A stretch of 64,000 nt of DNA from Mercurialis annua (GCF_937616625.2 NC_065570.1:3668001-3732000); one strand, 5' to 3'. Shown: positions 1 to 13,140, counted from the stretch's first letter. The notes: a model not told the origin generated them from the sequence alone. Numbers and translations are program-made.

Positions 1-689
1 GGGAGATGCTGATTCATCTCAGATGAGTTAGGGTTTAGGTTTGAGTTTGAGTTAGGGTTAGTGCCAGTGGTTAACCCATAAAGCAAATGACTAATATGAC
101 TTGAAGAAGAAGTAATATGATTAGGGTTTGCAGTAGAATTTGCAGTATTATTATTAGTACCGTCACCGCCGCCGCCAGAAGATGAACAAGAAGATGGCCG
201 TTTCACTCGTTTGTTCTTCCGGCAACCGCCACCAACCGGAACATTCCTCAAAGTTCCACCTCTAGTCCAGTACCGTTTACAAGCTTTACAAAAATGTCTG
301 GGCTGAGACAAGCTGTAGTTGTTGTAGTAGCAGAATTTAGTGTTGGAAGAGTCACAACGAGGACACTTAAGAGCTTGCTGAAGCTGCTGCTGCTGCTGCT
401 GGTTTTGTTGTGGTTGTGATAAATCTTGGCCCCTTTTCTCCATTAATTTACTCGCTGATGAGACCATCAAGCTTTTATCATCATCTATCTGCAAAAGAAA
501 AAGGAAAAGAAAGAGTGAAATGTGGTGTTTTTAGGGTAAAAATAACAGCACAAAGTTAGATATTCGGATCCAAAAGCAAAGAAACAAAAACAATGGGGTC
601 ATATAATTTGGTATAATAATAATAATTGAGAAAGAAATTAAACAAACCTGTGGTGTCCATTCCATTATTTTCTCACAGTTCGTTTGCAT
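1..689 (-). CDS. Dof-type zinc finger transcription factor (3' part off the left edge)
   Basis: Partial gene. Exon 1 is 648-689 (14 codons, start ATG at 689) and exon 2 runs from 488 leftward off the window; the 158-bp intron has GT and AG ends. About 176 residues are visible. A polyglutamine stretch (residues ~44-52) precedes a complete Dof domain beginning [20 protein letters not shown]. The single zinc is held by C56, C59, C81 and C84 (C-x2-C-x21-C-x2-C), and the basic end is [13 protein letters not shown] Ser/Gly/Asn-rich linker follows. Dof proteins are nuclear and bind AAAG cores; the subfamily cannot be settled without the C terminus. Gene order (DEG15 and DRM further along) makes an Arabidopsis Dof1.4 relationship plausible, but that is inference. 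A CT-rich leader on the minus strand lies at ~780-830. Domain call is certain; start is well supported. Confidence 0.95.
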
Positions 690-1423
690 TTTTAAATTTT
701 TCTGTTAGCACAAAGGAATATGGCTGAAACAAAGAGTTAACAGACAAAGAGCAGGTGGCGACGTCTCTGGGTTGATGGGAAAGAAATATTTGAGTTAGTG
801 AGAGAGAATGTAGAGAGAGAAAGAGAATGATTTACTAATTTAGTAAGGCAAAATATTTTATTATACTCGCACATCAATTATGATCTATTTGCCGAATATA
901 CTATAATTTTAAAATTAGTTTGATTCATCATTTATTTAAGATATAATAGAGGTTAAGTTCTGATAAAAAAATACGGATAAATTAAAAATTAAGTCCGATT
1001 TTCAAAAATTCTTAGTTTTCCACTGGCATTCATAGTACTTTTGAATTATCAATAACATTATTATTAATTTTGGGATGATGAATATTATTATTTAAAAAAT
1101 TAAATCATGTTTTAAGAAAATTGTGTGTATATTTAGCACATGTCGAATAAATAATAAATGGAGTTAAGACGATTTTAAAATCATGGTATAATGGACAGAC
1201 AAAACAATAAGAATGACCATAATAATAACATTTTGCCATTTATTAATCAGAATTTCACGTGATGAGTGTTGGATTGGAAATAATATAATGAAGTAATATT
1301 TGTATTATGAGGATAAAGTAAAGCAATGGATGAAAAAGAATGTATGGAGCATTAAAAATGGAAGAAAAAGACAGGGAGATAAAGCAGGAAGCAAACAGAT
1401 GAATCTTTTAGAGGTTCAAGAAA

Positions 1424-1546
1424 CAACATTAACATTAACATCAACACTAACATTAACATTAACAGTAACATTAACAGTAACAGTAACATTAACATTAACA
1501 TTAACATTAACATTAACATTAACAGTAACATTAACATTAACAGTAG
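1424..1546. repeat. Hexanucleotide microsatellite (TAACAT)n
   Basis: About 20 imperfect copies of a 6-bp unit, mostly ACATTA with interspersed ACAGTA, ACATCA and ACACTA variants. It produces artefactual Thr/Leu-rich reading frames on both strands. It lies about 0.75 kb upstream of the Dof start codon. Confidence 0.95.
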
Positions 1547-2534
1547 TACTAATGACTATGAGAATTTACATTCCAATTTGAGGGAATCCCTAGAGCTCGT
1601 TATTCGATGAACTCGCACCGCAAATTCCACTTAATTCTTCCACTTTACCTATCTACGCAAATTCTTTCTTTTTCCAAAAATAATTACAAATTAAATCAAA
1701 TTGAACGATGATGGTTATTTTGGTTAAGTTCAATTTATATTAACAAGAAATTTCTACAGCAATTTAGGTCATAATTATTTATGTGACAATAAAAAATTGT
1801 GTGATTTCAAACTTTTTTGTTGCTGTACAAATTATCAACCTAAATTTGTACAGTAACCTCTCATTTAATTAAAAAATGAAAAATATTAGTATTAAGATAT
1901 AGTAAAATAAATTATGGCAATTATCTTATAGAAAATCTATGCTTTGATCGTATAAAATACCCTAAATTTAATTTGATTTGATTAAATAAACATATTTTAA
2001 TTTAGTTCAGTTCAGATCAAATGCAAAGCCAATTCTTTTTTCTTGTATCCACGACATCAATGGTGGTTATAGATGAAGTATATATGGCCCTCGTAAGTTT
2101 ATTTTAACACTTAAATTCGAGGAAATATGAGCAATCAATGAATTATACTTCAAACGATATAAGCGTCAGACATTATTTTGTTAAAGTCATGTGTATGATT
2201 TTTTTCCGGAAGCGCTCTTACTTCTCTATGATTAAAAAAAACATGAGCATTTTTTGAGGTAGCAAAAAAGGGTATGTTAAAATGTTGGCATATAGCTGCT
2301 TTATGAATGAGACTATTCAAGTGTTAAATAGAGAGAATGTGAAAATTCCAAGAGATAAAAGACAAGAGGGGCCATGTGATCACACTCCATCTTTAAACAG
2401 GCAAAACAGTAATTAACCATCCTCTTTATTCCCGAGCTCTTGTTACCTCTCTTTTGCGTACTAGGTTTTTGCTAATATTGTTTTTAGGGTTAAATTTTGT
2501 GTGTGTTCAGTGAACTCTATCTCATTTACAAAAC

Positions 2535-2720
2535 GATTATCATCATTTTGTTTTTTTATTTTTAATAACTTAACTTACAATTTTACATCAACAAGATTTA
2601 CTTTAGCAATTCATGCTAAAAAAAATATTTATGTGACAACATACACATAGGATAATCACATAAATTTGCGTTGCCACATTAGTAATTTTTGACCTGAATT
2701 ACTATAACCTCCTTTAGTTG
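2535..2720. repeat. Palindromic MITE-like sequence, also found in RING1 intron 8
   Basis: This block and the reverse complement of about 47735-47915 share many phrases (a TTATCATC motif, a TTTTACATCAAC motif, GCAATTC, TTTATGTG-like) in the same order. A weaker relative is at 1690-1870. The family was not identified and ends are approximate. Confidence 0.5.
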
Positions 2721-5266
2721 ACCATAGTAAAAAAAATCCGACAAAAGATTCTTATCTATATTTAAAGTATTATTTTTAATGCAAAATGTACGATAAAATT
2801 TGACTGTTGTACATTTAAAAGTTTTGAAAAGAGTTTTGTCTTATACGAAGTCTTAATAAGTCCGGTTTGAAGAAGTCGGAACTGTGACTCTAAATATTAA
2901 ATTCTATTCATTAAAAGAATCGTCAACAATATGAGTAGGAGTTATATTTAGTTCAACTCGAGTTGATTTCCATCTTTCCAAAAATCAAAACGAATTAATT
3001 TTTTTACTAAGTATATAAGTTTCAAATCGAGCTGGTCAATTCAACCGAAATTCTAATTTAATTTGGTTATTTTTACTATTAAATCAAAGCGAACTGAATT
3101 TATCGATTCGGATTTTTTAGTATCGATCCGTTTTTGCACCGGGTTGAGAGATGAATGAAGTGAGGGTACATAGGCATGTGGTGGGCAGCTCAGCTAATCT
3201 GCAAAGGGGAAAAAGCAAAGAAAAGCATAGTTTGGGGAACAAATGGATTTTGTAGTATTTCAAGGGATCTTCTATATAACTTCCCATCATTATTCTTGCG
3301 CAGTCCTACTCCTTTCTTTTACTTTTTATCTTTCCCAATTACTATATTCTTATTTTACCTTATATTACTATTCACCATAATCTTATTATTTAAACTCTTT
3401 TTATATTTTTAATTTTCTTTGGTTTGTGTGTGGATTTGTTGATTAATATATCTAATTTTGGATGTTGATGATAGTTTCTAGATTTGGTTGTAATTTTCTG
3501 GTATTTTTAATTCATCTCTCTAATCCAAGCATTATTGATTAACTTATTAATGTGTTAGAATAATTGCTAAATATATTATAAACTTCATTGTATTTTACTA
3601 TTTAAATATGAAATTTCAGCTTTAACAATTTTACGTATAATTTATTTTTTCTTTTATAATTTAGTATATACCGAATAATTTTTTAATAAAATATATTGAT
3701 GCGTGAACGTCAGATTAGTGAAATGATAATATTTATATCAATGTCTTATTATTAAAAAATTGTTCAGTATTTCATTTGCAAAATAATAAGAATTCATATT
3801 ACAAAATAACAAAGTTGAAAGTTCGGTTTATAATTATAAAATAAATTAAAATAAATTATTTATTTGTACGATTAATCTTATGTTTAATTAGGCCTATGTT
3901 AGGCAATTCGATGTAACTATATTAGGTAGTCATTAGTGAAATAAAAAGGTAGAATTCAATTAATTGGGATTAAGAAAAAAAATTATAGAATACATTATTA
4001 AGATATAATTGGTAGTTTTCAATAAACTTGTTAATTAAGAAATGTTGGCATAAAAACAGTTTAGGCCCACCACATATTCACCATCACAATCATATATTTC
4101 GTTTCACATTTGTGCTTCCAATCAACTTGATTAATAGTCCAATTTCTTGATCCTTTTTCAGTATCATCCACGATTTATTAATTGTGATACTGTTTGAGGA
4201 AAATATTTCGAAATTGGAGTTTAGCATATATATGTAGCTTTCTATAGAAAGATTGATATACGTGATGACAAAGTATTTTCCCATTTAATTGACGCTTCAT
4301 TTTGCTAAAAGAATTGAAAATGGTGGTAGAGTCAAATACGTTATTCCATTTTGGCCTAATTGAAAAAGAAATTTAACTTTGTGTGTGTTTATAATTTAAG
4401 TTAAATTTTAATTTATATAATATTATTTTAATTTGATAATTTTATTATAATTTATCCATTTTTTCCAATGATTTGTTTTTAATATTTCACCTCATTACAA
4501 TACATAATTATTTTGTTTGGAGTTTTTAAATTTCAAATTTGTTTTTTTACCATCGAAAGTTAAAAAAATTTAAAATTATTTTTATTTTTTAGATTAAAAG
4601 TTAATTTTCAAAATTATAAAAATAAATTATACTAATTGTGAAGTTAATCTATAAATTCAACTGAAAATTAAAACAACTAAATCGGTTCGAAAAGAATTAG
4701 ACAGAGTTGCAACGGCCAGTATTACAACAAATTAAAAGGTTCGGTTTATATTGCAAACACATGCAAAATTTTGATTCTTTTTTTTACAATTATACCTTTA
4801 ATTTTTCACAATTAATACAATATGATAATTTTTATTTGATTTAAATAAAAGGTATCACTTTATGCATGCTTAATTTAAATACAGAACATTATTTAAATTT
4901 AAAAGATCTATATATTAATTTTTTTTCATCTTATAATTTATACAATAACGAGCGCTATATATTAAATTAATTTAATAGCTATACTTTATTAACTTTATAC
5001 TATTCCATTGCAGTTGCATATAATATCTAAGTTGCATGAAGCTTGAATCATTCAATTCAAATTCAACCAAGAAAATCTCTAAATTATTGAAGTTTACTGG
5101 CTAAACTCTTGGATTATGTGCAAACCCTATAGATTGTATGCACATCTACGTGCCGACAGTATGGGCAACCTATATAATTAACAATTTCATTTATTTATTG
5201 TTTGTGAACGTTAACAATTTCGGGTACAAGTAATTTTTTAATCAAATAATGTATATAAACTTTTAC

Positions 5267-5294
5267 ATTATATATATATATATATATATATATA
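5267..5294. repeat. TA dinucleotide microsatellite
   Basis: Uninterrupted alternating TA of about 28 bp. Confidence 0.9.
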
Positions 5295-5802
5295 CGTGGA
5301 CCGCTTAAAAGAGAAGTATAATGTAACGGTTTTAAAAACTTTAATATATTCCGATAATACATTAAAAAAGAATAGGGATCTAATTTATCTTTAGTTCATG
5401 ATGAAATTTAAATTTGATGGATGTAGACTAAGGATAATTGAAGCATTTATAGGACATTATATCTTAGGTACCTTGCTCATAGAGGGAATTATTTTTCACT
5501 ATATATTAAGCCTCATAATGCATACTTGTGGGTATATTGCCTATCCACAATAATATTGACAAAGCACATCACTTTTTTCTTTCATCATGCATGTTCAATT
5601 AGGTAGACTTACAAACAAAGTTTCTTTTAACTTATAGGTAGATTTTACTTTTTAATCTCACCAATCCCATTTACCCTCTTGTAATGTTAATTAAAAGTTC
5701 ATTATTGATAGCTTCTTTTGTTTGAAATAGAATAAAAAAAGCAAAACAATATACCTTTGAATTTCACTGAGTACCTTCGTATCTCTTTATGATCAATATT
5801 TT

Positions 5803-6480
5803 CACTATTAGAAAACAGCCATTTATCTATCGCTAAATAACCAAATTTCATCGTTGAACATGTTTAGTTGTCCATTGCTCCATATTTGATCGCAATATTT
5901 TATAGCGACGGCAAAAAATTGCGACGGATTTAAAAAAAAATAGCGACGGATTTAAATCCGTCGTTAATTTTTAAAAATTAAAAAATTAATTTTTTTAATT
6001 AAAATCGTAAAATGAAATATTATTTAATCGGTCCCACCGTCACCAACCCACCCACGATAAACCATACACTGTCACCCACCTGCAATTTTCACAAACTTTC
6101 CAACTTCTTAATAGGTCACCCATCCTCCCATTGCTTCACCCAAATTTCATTAACCTTATAATATCCCCACACGTAACTCCATCTTAACCAACTCATATTC
6201 TAATTATATATCTATGTATATTATATTGGGACACATATTTACTCTTGCAATTTACTCCTGCATTATAAAATAATTATTTTTTCATACTAATTGTTTTTAA
6301 ATAAATAATTAATAAATTAGTTATTATAATAATTATTTTAACTAATAATAACAAATTTTTACTTTTACACTTTACTACCTCATTCTAATATAATTACTTT
6401 TTAATAAATAACGTTTTTTATAAAAATAATACTTTTAGCGACGAATTCACGACGGATTCCACAATCCGTCGCTAAAAGTG
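5803..6480. mobile_element. CACTA-like non-autonomous DNA element
   Basis: The left end reads CACTATTAGAAAA, close to the classical CACTA terminus. The right end reads, in reverse complement, CACTTTTAGCGACGG. Both subterminal zones carry repeats of a TAGCGACGGA motif in direct and inverted orientation (5905-5965 and 6437-6475), as in Spm/CACTA transposons. It is about 680 bp and has no coding sequence. A clean 3-bp target duplication is not visible, so the right boundary may be off. Confidence 0.6.
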
Positions 6481-6909
6481 AAATAAACATTGGCGGATTT
6501 CAATTTGATTATTTTTTAATAAAAATTAGTACAATTTGATTATTTGATCATCTCATTGAGTTCAAATTTTCTATTAATATTATCATAAAAATAATGTTTT
6601 TTCTTATATTTTTTAAAATTTTATTTTACGGATTTCAAACTTCAATGTTTTTAAATTTTTTGGTTAAATTTATCCACCCAACACACATCTAGTCTAGATA
6701 AGAATCTCTTGTCGTAAAGGTGTGCAATCTGAACCAAACTGAAAAATGAACAGAGTTAATTGGCTTGATTTTGTTTGACATTATAATAAAATTTGATTGT
6801 CTAGATTGGTTCGATTTTGAATATAAAATCAATTATGTTTTAAACCGAATCAGAAAAACCGACAGTGTCATCATTTCATTTGAAAAACATTCAACTACTT
6901 AAACTTTTA

Positions 6910-7181
6910 TAGACTGTTTGGATCAATTATAGTGCAGTTCATTTCAATTCATTTAATTTCTAAATGAATTCTATTTGAACATCATTTAAAAATGAATTTT
7001 TGTATTTGATTTTTCCGATTTTAAATATAAAATTAATTTAAAACAAATAAAATAATTTGAATATTATATTTCGAGTGTAAATACAAATTTAAATTGTCAA
7101 AGTTTGAACCAAACACATATTTCGTAGAAATTTAATTCAATTCTGTAAAAATAGTATAATTCATTTGAATTAAACAGATTC
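6910..7181. mobile_element. Tourist-like (PIF/Harbinger) MITE
   Basis: A 272-bp AT-rich element bounded by TTA on both sides (6907-6909 and 7182-7184), the target duplication typical of PIF/Harbinger. Termini contain an inverted CTGTTT core. Interior has no coding capacity. Confidence 0.6.
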
Positions 7182-7184
7182 TTA

Positions 7185-8243
7185 ATTTGATATAATTTTG
7201 TAATTTGATTCGACTCGATTCAGTTTAAACCACGCTGGGTAGTTGTGAATTGCAGAGGAAGAAGGTAAGTAGGGCCTGCATGGCGACCCAGTGAGAGCAC
7301 ATCGAGTCGGTCAGCAGCAGCGGACAAGAATAGCAAATTGGCGAAGATGAAAATAACCCAACACGCACGTTAACGCCAAAGTCTGCATCACTATACATTA
7401 CAGAGGCAGAGTGAAGTGGTGGGCTGGGGACCAAACCAAACCATCAAATCAAATCCAACCCACTGCCCAGACAAAAATCTCATTCCATTTCTGTTCATTT
7501 CTTTTATTTACTTTTTCCTCACTTAATTAGCATTATTATTGGGCATCCAACAAAATCTCTAATACATATTGCAGTACAATACCATATTATAAAAGTACCC
7601 TTCTTTCTAATATTGGTTTGATCTGAAATCTATTATTAAATTGATGAAAAAAGACTATAAATAGCATCACCAACTAACATATGGACTTATATTGTCTGAA
7701 AGAAAATATAAGGACCTACGGAAATAAAAATATAGACTTATATTGTTTGAAATAAAAATATATGGACTTATGCAAACAAGATAAGGAAAAGGTAGAGGGG
7801 GCAGCCGGGGAGGTCGCCTCCTCCCTTTCCCACCGTTCTTTACCTTTTCCGGTGACATTATGTGGTCTAGTTTTTTTTTTTTTTTTCTGGTCTAGTTTAA
7901 ATTTTAATTTTGACATGATTGCGATAATTACATGTCAAACGTAGCTAACTAATTTTTTTAATACTATTTTAAAAAAAAATCATCTATGACCAAATCGTTT
8001 AGTATTATTTATTATAATCTAATTTTTATAAGTAATTTTGATTGAGAATAATTGTGAAGTTTGGTTTTAAATAACAAATATTGCAAAAAATTATTTTTCT
8101 AACAAATATGTCTGATTGGCTATAATTAAATTATATTTATAGAAATTATATTTTCAAAAGCTTGTGACTAAATGATAAAAATCAAAAAGAGAATTGGTAT
8201 TTATTAATGGTAGCCAAACAAATATTGAGTAATTGATTTGTTT
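7185..8243. other. Intergenic, with an unexplained GC-rich patch
   Basis: A patch at about 7213-7440 is much richer in G and C than its surroundings, on either strand without a recognisable protein. A second purine/pyrimidine-rich patch lies at 7770-7860. Neither is assigned. Confidence 0.4.
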
Positions 8244-8252
8244 TATATTTTA

Positions 8253-8756
8253 GGCCTAATGTCTTAAAAACCCCCGACCTTTTAGCCCCTTTTCAATCAT
8301 ACCCTGACGTTGCAAATTTGTCAATTTTACCCTATTTTGCATTTTTGTGTTTCAATTGTACCCTGAAAAATTAAATTAACGTCTTTTGCGTTTGGAAATT
8401 TGTTTAAAACATTCTACATGTCTCGCATATATTAATTGTATATTTTTAAAATTTATTTAAATTTAGTTAAATTAATTAAGAATTTAAATTAGTATTAATT
8501 TGATTATGGTTTTTAGTTAGTTTTTAAAAATAAAGGACTTATTTGTACTTTTTTGAATAAAAAAGAATTTAATTTCATGTTTACACTTAATTAATTGAAT
8601 GATTTCATCATTTAAGTAAAAAAATTAACAAAAATTTAAATATTGGGGTACAATTGAAAACAGAAAATTCAAAAGTGGGTAAAATTGACAAATTTTCAAC
8701 GTCGGGGTAGAATTGAAAAAAAGTTTAAAGGTGAGGGGTTTTTGAGTGATTAGGCC
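8253..8756. mobile_element. GGCCTAAT-TIR Mutator-type MITE, copy A
   Basis: A 504-bp element starting GGCCTAAT and ending ATTAGGCC, with inverted termini extending about 25 bp (AAAAACCCC core). It is flanked by an exact 9-bp duplication, TATATTTTA (8244-8252 and 8757-8765), the length made by Mutator-like transposases. It has no open frame. Copy B at 27720-28214 is the same sequence in the opposite orientation. Confidence 0.9.
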
Positions 8757-9058
8757 TATATTTTAATAGAATAAAAAAGTGAAAAATCTTAAAACAGCTA
8801 AAGAGATCAATGGGTAATTCTTTACATAGTTAGGTTAATATTGTATAAATGGGGTTAATTATTCACATGGATCCATTGGCAATTGATGGTGAATATGATG
8901 AAAATGAATTGTTTGAAAGAGCATCGCATATATTTCATATCATGTACCTCCTGTACTTTTGTGTAGTCGGTAGCTAGCTAATGGTGTGCAATATATGGAT
9001 GGTAAATGAAAATAAAAAAAGACTTCTATAGTACTTAAGACAAAATCAATTAATTTAT

Positions 9059-9458
9059 AAGCAAATTACTCTGAAATCCTATGAATATGTCATAATTTAT
9101 GAGCAAATTACTCTAAAAATCAAACTATTTAACTACTCATTTTTATTTCCGTTAACAATTTAGTCTTTCCGTCTATTTCTGGTGTTAGTCAACCAAGTTA
9201 AAGGATAAAATCAATAAAAATTAATTTTTTTTGAAAAAGTGGTCATCCATTTTTATTTTCGTCTACGATTTTGTCCCTCAAGTTTGAAATTAATTATTCC
9301 TAATTTTTTTACCTTAATTGACTAACACCAAAAATAGACAGAGTGAATAAATCGTTGACAGAATAAAAATGAGGGATCAAATCATTTGATTTTGAAATAA
9401 AAAGGATCAAAGTGTAACTTATGACAAATATACGGATTTTTTTAAATAATTTACTCTT
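9059..9458. mobile_element. Long-TIR MITE, family not identified
   Basis: Roughly 400 bp whose two halves are imperfect inverted copies. Left 9130-9195 and right 9300-9370 share the order ATTTTTATT, AATTTA/GATTTA, GTCTATTT and GGTGTTAGTCAA in reverse complement, and the outer ends share a TATGTCATAA-like stretch. No coding sequence. Target duplication not resolved. Confidence 0.65.
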
Positions 9459-10911
9459 AATTATTTAAAATTATAGCTTAGTTATTATATATACACTATA
9501 TTATTTGTAAATTTTACTGGTCTCATTTAATATTTTTGTAGTTTTTATTAAATATATTTATATTCTGTTTGAAAGTGACATGATATAGTATTACAATATA
9601 TTAAATAAATTAAATTTTATATATATTGACATATAATATTACGTCATATCTGCTATAAACAAATAGTGAATATATTTATAAAAGTGTAAATGTAATAAAT
9701 TAAATTGATAAAATTTAAAATTTATAAGATATTTAATAAACAAACTATAATTGTGGCTATCCAAAATTATTTTGCTAAAGCTAAATGTTAGGTCAAGTAG
9801 TGAACAAACATGCAATGTGTTTGGGATTTATCATGTCTAATAATAAATTTAGACATTTCTATTAAGTGAAAATATAATAATATAAAATTTTATAAAAAAG
9901 GTTATATTATATTTCTGATAATATTATTTAAAAATTTAAAAGGGAATAATTGCTCATGATATTTAATTTAAATGTGTCTATAATCATGTTCCACGGAACA
10001 AGGGAATATGTTTTTATGGCAAAAAAAACACGATGATGCCAATTTCAAATGAGGTAATCACTTACCCACATACTTCCCCACGTTGATAGAGAAGAATCAA
10101 ATTGGATCACTAAATAAAAAATTGATTTATGAAGATTATTTTATTATTATGTGATTGCTAAGGGTCCAGAAATAAAATTCCCCACTTATACCTACCAATA
10201 ATTACGATTTTCCACTCGTTCAATTTGATTTCATTGGTCAAAATCTGCTACATAAACAACAAAAAGATGGATTAGTTAGATCTCAATGAATATTTGGCAT
10301 AATAAAAACATTGGTCCATGGTGATTTAGACAGCATATAAAAATCATTATTTTGACCTTGTAACGAACATTTGTGTGTATAAAGCATAATTTAGACATTA
10401 CAAGCTAAAATTAAAGAAAAACCTCTTACCATAAAAAAAAAAACCCTCTATTACAATTCAAGAAAACAATGCTATTTAGTATCAAAATATAAATAGAACT
10501 TTTAAAACATAAAATGAAGACTAGCTCGGAGCGATATAAAATTTAAATTCGAGCAAAAATTAGTTTAAATAAGAATAAGATTATAACCCAAGTAAATATT
10601 AGTTCAGACCAAAATAAAATCAAAATCCTAACCACTAGCTCAAAACATGATAAAAAATAAACTTGGTCACGAACGACCCACCTATCCCTAGTTCATAATT
10701 TTATTTGTTTTTTTTTCTTTCTGAAATATTGTTCTCTTCATTATACTATTTGATAAAACACTAAACAATAAGTCCAAAGTGTGTTAAATTTCATTGACCT
10801 TGCTGGAAGTGAGCAACTCTCAAGGAGCACCAGCAGGAGATTGAAGGAAGGAGCAGCAGGCAACAGCAATAGCTGCAGCGAAGGCGACGACAACGATAAT
10901 AATAGCAAGGA
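9459..10911. other. AT-rich intergenic DNA
   Basis: Nothing recognisable as a gene. A short G+C-richer segment at 10795-10905 contains CAG/GCA-like runs; the frames through it have no family resemblance. Confidence 0.5.
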
Positions 10912-11866
10912 ATAAGGTATAAAAATGACCCTAATATTTATCCTGTGGCTCACCTTTCTCCCTAATAGTTTTGAGTTTCAAAAATGACCTCAACTTTTCC
11001 AAAGTGCAACAAATATACCCTCCGTCTAACTGTGGAGGGTTATATTTGTTCCACTTTGATAACGTTAGGGTTATATTCGAGACTCCAAAAACATTAGGGC
11101 AACGGCTAATTGTATGCCACACAGGGCCGGCCTTAGAGAAAACGAGGCCCTAGGCGGTAATATATATAAATTATGTATTAGTTTTTATGATAATTAATAA
11201 TATTTATTATTATGAATAGTAAAATTGCATAATGTAAAATTAATACATTACCTTAAATTTTTGATTTTTTTATTAATTTAGCTTATTGATATTTATAACA
11301 AGCTAAATTAATAATTAAAAAATAAAAATAATGGATAACTAGAAACAATGGTTTGGAAAAGAGATGATGAATCTAGAGAAAAATTATGAGACTTTAAAAC
11401 ATTGAAGAAATATTGTAATTTGTCAGATAAAAAGAATTTATAGAATATATTTGAAAAGTTATTAAGGTAATTTTAGTTTGATTACTTAAAAAAAAGATTT
11501 TGGTTTAATTGAGATTTTGTTAACATTATTGTATATTAAGATTGGTTGAATAATATTTGACTTTACTTTTCTAGTTAGTATTATTGACTCTTTAATATTA
11601 GTGCAGTATAATCTATAGTTTCAAACTTAAGAAATACGTAGTCAAAATATTATTGAGGCCCTCATATTTCTGAGACTCTAGCCTAGATCTTAGTTAGGGC
11701 CGGGCTTGATGCCACATCACCCGAGTTAACGTTCAAACACGCTACCATTAGATCGAGGGTATATTTGTTCCATTTTGATAACGTTAGGGTCATTTTTAAG
11801 ACTCAAAAAACATTAGAGGGAAATATGAGCCACATGATAAATAATAGGATCATTTTTATATCTTAA
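10912..11866. mobile_element. TIR element, interrupted by a hAT-like insertion
   Basis: The outer ends are inverted copies over roughly 40 bp: a TATAAAAATGA-type start followed by a GTGGCTCA motif at the left, and its reverse complement at 11826-11866. A second inverted pair (GATAACGTTAGGG) lies further in. Removing the 11122-11708 insertion and one copy of its duplication leaves an element of about 360 bp. No coding sequence. Confidence 0.7.
11122..11708. mobile_element. hAT-like non-autonomous element nested in a TIR element
   Basis: 587 bp, beginning CAGGGCCGGCC and ending GGGCCGGGCTTG, i.e. imperfect inverted termini of hAT type. It is flanked by an exact 8-bp duplication ATGCCACA (11114-11121 and 11709-11716), the length hAT transposases make. 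The interior is AT-rich and non-coding. Confidence 0.85.
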
Positions 11867-13140
11867 CCTTATAGCAACGTACTAGCAGTGGCGATATTGG
11901 ATAGGCGTAAGGCTAAATTAAAGGGAAATGAGGGTATTTTAAATATAAAATTATTTTATATAAATAAAAAAAATTATATGAGTTAATTTTCATTAGTATC
12001 TTATATAATTCATGTGGATATTTAAAGTGGTAATTCCTTGAATAAACTATTCGCTAACTTCTTTACATTTTTACCTGTCAGTTTTTGATTTTTTCTGATT
12101 TTTTAATTATAAAAAATACTTTTTTTTAATTTCACAACTACCTCTTTTTCAGTTTTTAATAATTTATTCTCTTTTTTTATAGATTTTTTCCTGGATTTTT
12201 TGTTTAATTTTTTTATTCGTGTTTTTATAGTGTAACAATAGTATATATATAGTGTATTTATGGTATTTTAATAGTATAAGTATAGTGTATAATATATATA
12301 GTGTATTTATGGTATTTTTGTAGTGTTTTTGTAGTGTATACCATAAAAACACTATAATACACCATAAACACTGCAAATACACCATAGATATACTAAAAAA
12401 ACGGCAGTAATACACCAAAAAACATAGATATCCCGAAAAACACCAAAAATACACTATAAATACACCAAAAATACACTATAACGTAAATATATTATAAAAT
12501 CACTACAAATGCACCGTAAATCAATTTGTTCTTTACAAAATCAGTAGCAATAAATAAATCTATGAATAAGAGAGAGACAAAATAATTATATGAATAATAA
12601 AATAATTTTATAATTAAAAAAATTATAGATCTACAATAATTTACTTACAAAATATTTAAATCATCAAAAAAACCTACAAAATTACACAAATCTAAAAACG
12701 ATGTTGAGAAATCCATAGCACGAACGGAAGACACGAATGGACTAGCGCGAACGGAAGAGACGAACGGAAAACCGACCGGAAACGACGAGAAATCCATCGG
12801 AAGTAGATGAACGGAAGCGCGAACGAAGGCGCGAACGGAAAAGCAACCGGAAGAGACAAATTGAAAATCAAACGGAAAAAAAAAAGAAAAGAAGAAGAAA
12901 AGAAGAAAGAGAAAAGAGTGGCTATATAAAAATTTAAGTTAAAATGATATAACGCTTATATATATAATGAGTACTATTATAAATAAGCTAGTAAAATAGT
13001 TAGCGACGGAAATAAGGGAAAGATGACCAAAAATGGTGTAAATAAAATTTAAAAATAGGGTATTTTGTAAACAATCCCATATTTTAATGGCAAATTATTT
13101 ATTTTGTGATATTTTTGCTTCAACTTGGCTTTTTTAATTG
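11867..13140. repeat. Complex repeat: palindromic GTGTATTTATGGTATTT tract and GAACGG minisatellite
   Basis: 12230-12520 contains repeated short units (TAGTGTATTTATGG-like) on one side and their inverse (ACACCATAAA-like) on the other, a strong potential fold-back. 12715-12850 is a minisatellite of GAACGGAAG-like units followed by purine-rich sequence. The same kind of GAACGG array occurs in the right arm of the Mutator-like element at 49550-52070, so this may be a decayed relative. Element ends were not found. Confidence 0.45.

Larger units (their letters stand above)
848..5802. other. AT-rich intergenic DNA with degenerate repeats
   Basis: No gene is recognisable. It holds the hexanucleotide microsatellite (1424-1546), a dinucleotide TA run (5267-5294) and degenerate MITE-like sequence at about 1690-1870 and 2535-2720. 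The short open frame at 3176-3412 has Phe/Leu-rich, AT-driven composition and no family resemblance. Confidence 0.6.

Noticed and set aside
1421..1546. CRISPR-like array
   Set aside because: A uniform 6-bp microsatellite without spacers in a plant genome.
1300..1581. Thr/Leu-repeat open frame (and its mirror on the minus strand)
   Set aside because: It is a direct translation of the hexanucleotide microsatellite.
12164..12454. Tyr/Leu-rich open frame on the minus strand
   Set aside because: Derived from the AT-rich GTGTATTTATGG palindromic repeat; no family signal.
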